Positions 51,428 through 52,188 of a DNA stretch of 52,188 bases are shown here, one piece after another. The notes under the pieces are model-generated. The model was given only the letters and a program-made list of their open reading frames with translations, was not told the DNA's origin and searched no databases. The position numbers and the translations under genes were made by a program. The stretch lies in assembly GCA_049334165.1 (NCBI GenBank), contig JBEGHD010000019.1. One strand, given 5' to 3'. Numbering within the stretch: position 1 is the first letter of the stretch; each line of letters opens with the position of its first letter. This DNA comes from JBEGHD01 sp049334165. GTDB lineage: Bacteria > Bacteroidota > Bacteroidia > Flavobacteriales_D > Sanyastnellaceae.

Positions 51428-52188
51428 TTGCTACTTGATCAAACCCATATCAAAAACAATTTCTTTCTCATCCTGGGCTTCCTTTTTCTTTTTCTCTCTG
51501 TCACTGCGCAGCAACAGGAGCGATTCAACGTCCGATTTGACAGTGGTTTTCCAAATACACTTCTCATGAGCGTGATCGAAGTGGAGAATGGCTATGTCAG
51601 TACCGGATTCCTGGGAGACTCCATCTCCAATAATCGCCCAATGATTTTTGCCAAATTTGATTACGAAGGAAATCTGTTGTTTCAAGAGGTTCATGGATCC
51701 GGTGGATCGGAATACTTTTCTTCTCAAAACCCAGATTTGTTTTTCTACAATGATACTGTACTAATCCATAGTGGAGTATCTGGGGAACTAGGCTATCCCA
51801 CAAAAGCCTATATTGCTAAATTTAATCTTGAGGGTGACACATTAAACTTGCTTCGCTACTATTCACCTAATCCTGATCCAGAATATAGCTTTTACTCCAC
51901 GCTTAAAGTGACACCCTCCTCTAGTGGTAATATGTTTCTATTGGCAAATTTTAGTCAAGCGATTACTCAAGGAGACTTCATTATCAGAAAAATAGCACAA
52001 ACAGGTGAAATCATTTGGGAATACGAGTACGTAACAGACCAGGACCCCGACTACTGCCGGGTAAACATCCCCACCGATGACGGAGGGGTGATTGCCATTG
52101 CTAAAATTGGCGTGTCGGGTGAAGAACCCAACTATCATCATATTTTCAAATTAGATGTTGATGGTGAACTTGATTGGGAGTATGAGTC
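51428..52188 (+). CDS. secreted protein, truncated by the window edge
   Basis: The reading frame is open from a stop at 51416-51418 to the end of the window: 253 codons. From a TTG at 51428 it gives a classical signal peptide (FFLILGFLFLFLSVTAQQQ, about residues 12-30). The mature part has spaced blades such as IEVENGYVSTGFLGDS, FAKFDYEGNLLFQEV, AKFNLEGDTLNLLRYY, IRKIAQTGEIIWEYEY, TDDGGVIAIAK and FKLDVDGELDWEYE. This GG-x-x-x and D-x-x-G-x-x-x-W pattern is typical of Bacteroidota secreted beta-propellers that often end in a T9SS sorting domain. The C-terminus is outside the window, so sorting cannot be checked. Confidence 0.75.
   Translation, partial: MLLDQTHIKNNFFLILGFLFLFLSVTAQQQERFNVRFDSGFPNTLLMSVIEVENGYVSTGFLGDSISNNRPMIFAKFDYEGNLLFQEVHGSGGSEYFSSQNPDLFFYNDTVLIHSGVSGELGYPTKAYIAKFNLEGDTLNLLRYYSPNPDPEYSFYSTLKVTPSSSGNMFLLANFSQAITQGDFIIRKIAQTGEIIWEYEYVTDQDPDYCRVNIPTDDGGVIAIAKIGVSGEEPNYHHIFKLDVDGELDWEYE

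Noticed and set aside
1..52188. CRISPR arrays, tRNA, rRNA, insertion sequences, phage genes, defence systems
   Set aside because: No regularly spaced identical repeats, no cloverleaf, no transposase or integrase and no recognised defence genes were seen on either strand.

Overview
The window reads as a chromosomal segment of a Bacteroidota bacterium, most likely a Flavobacteriales relative. The support is direct: type IX secretion (T9SS) sorting domains, a PorP/SprF protein, a DUF5686 protein with a carboxypeptidase-regulatory-like N-terminus, a RecQ of the zinc-less flavobacterial kind, and repeated -7 promoter elements of the Bacteroidota form TAnnTTTG. Gene density is high, there is no rRNA, tRNA, transposase, phage or CRISPR array, and most genes are housekeeping or cell-envelope genes. 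No known defence or mobile system was found; the least explained parts are non-coding or accessory.

Layout. 1-890: an AT-rich lone ORF flanked by structures that resemble an integron gene cassette. 1132-8643: a metal-efflux locus (His-rich secreted protein, CzcA-type RND pump, TolC-like channel, adaptor lipoprotein, porin). 8732-13324: persulfide dioxygenase-rhodanese fusion, AI-2E family permease and acetyl-CoA synthetase. 13325-14042: gene-free, with strongly nested inverted repeats and terminators. 14043-18737: a tightly overlapping four-gene envelope/T9SS unit (secreted protein, short type-B sorted cargo, PorP/SprF, PD40-OmpA). 18808-20728: panD, a flippase-like membrane protein and rfaE2.

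20765-25841 (minus): accC, accB and fabH of fatty-acid synthesis, rpmF with its DUF177 partner, and pdxA. 26254-29531 (plus): a large T9SS type-B sorted protein followed after 5 nt by riboflavin synthase. 29528-34663 (minus): lptB, DUF5686 protein, tatC and kdsD, an envelope/LPS export group. 34758-36953: recQ. 37020-41993 (minus): M20 amidohydrolase, half-size TSUP transporter, and a 1110-residue propeller/barrel protein. 42264-45588: a GloB-like hydrolase, a PhoR/PhoB-like two-component system and an SDR. 45589-46391: gene-free, packed with covarying mini-hairpins and a ~160-bp direct repeat. 46392-51250 (minus): VOC protein, PlsC-like acyltransferase and pheT. 51428 to the end: a truncated secreted protein.

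How they fit together: the efflux genes form one metal-export machine. The kdsD-lptB-rfaE2 group and the acc/fab genes supply LPS and lipids, and the T9SS cargo/PorP pair exports surface proteins. The best candidates for something new are the cassette-like element at 88-882, the nested structured region after acs, the compact T9SS cargo operon, the three 11-bp-spaced TTAAC boxes in front of the two-component system, and the hairpin array near 46 kb.
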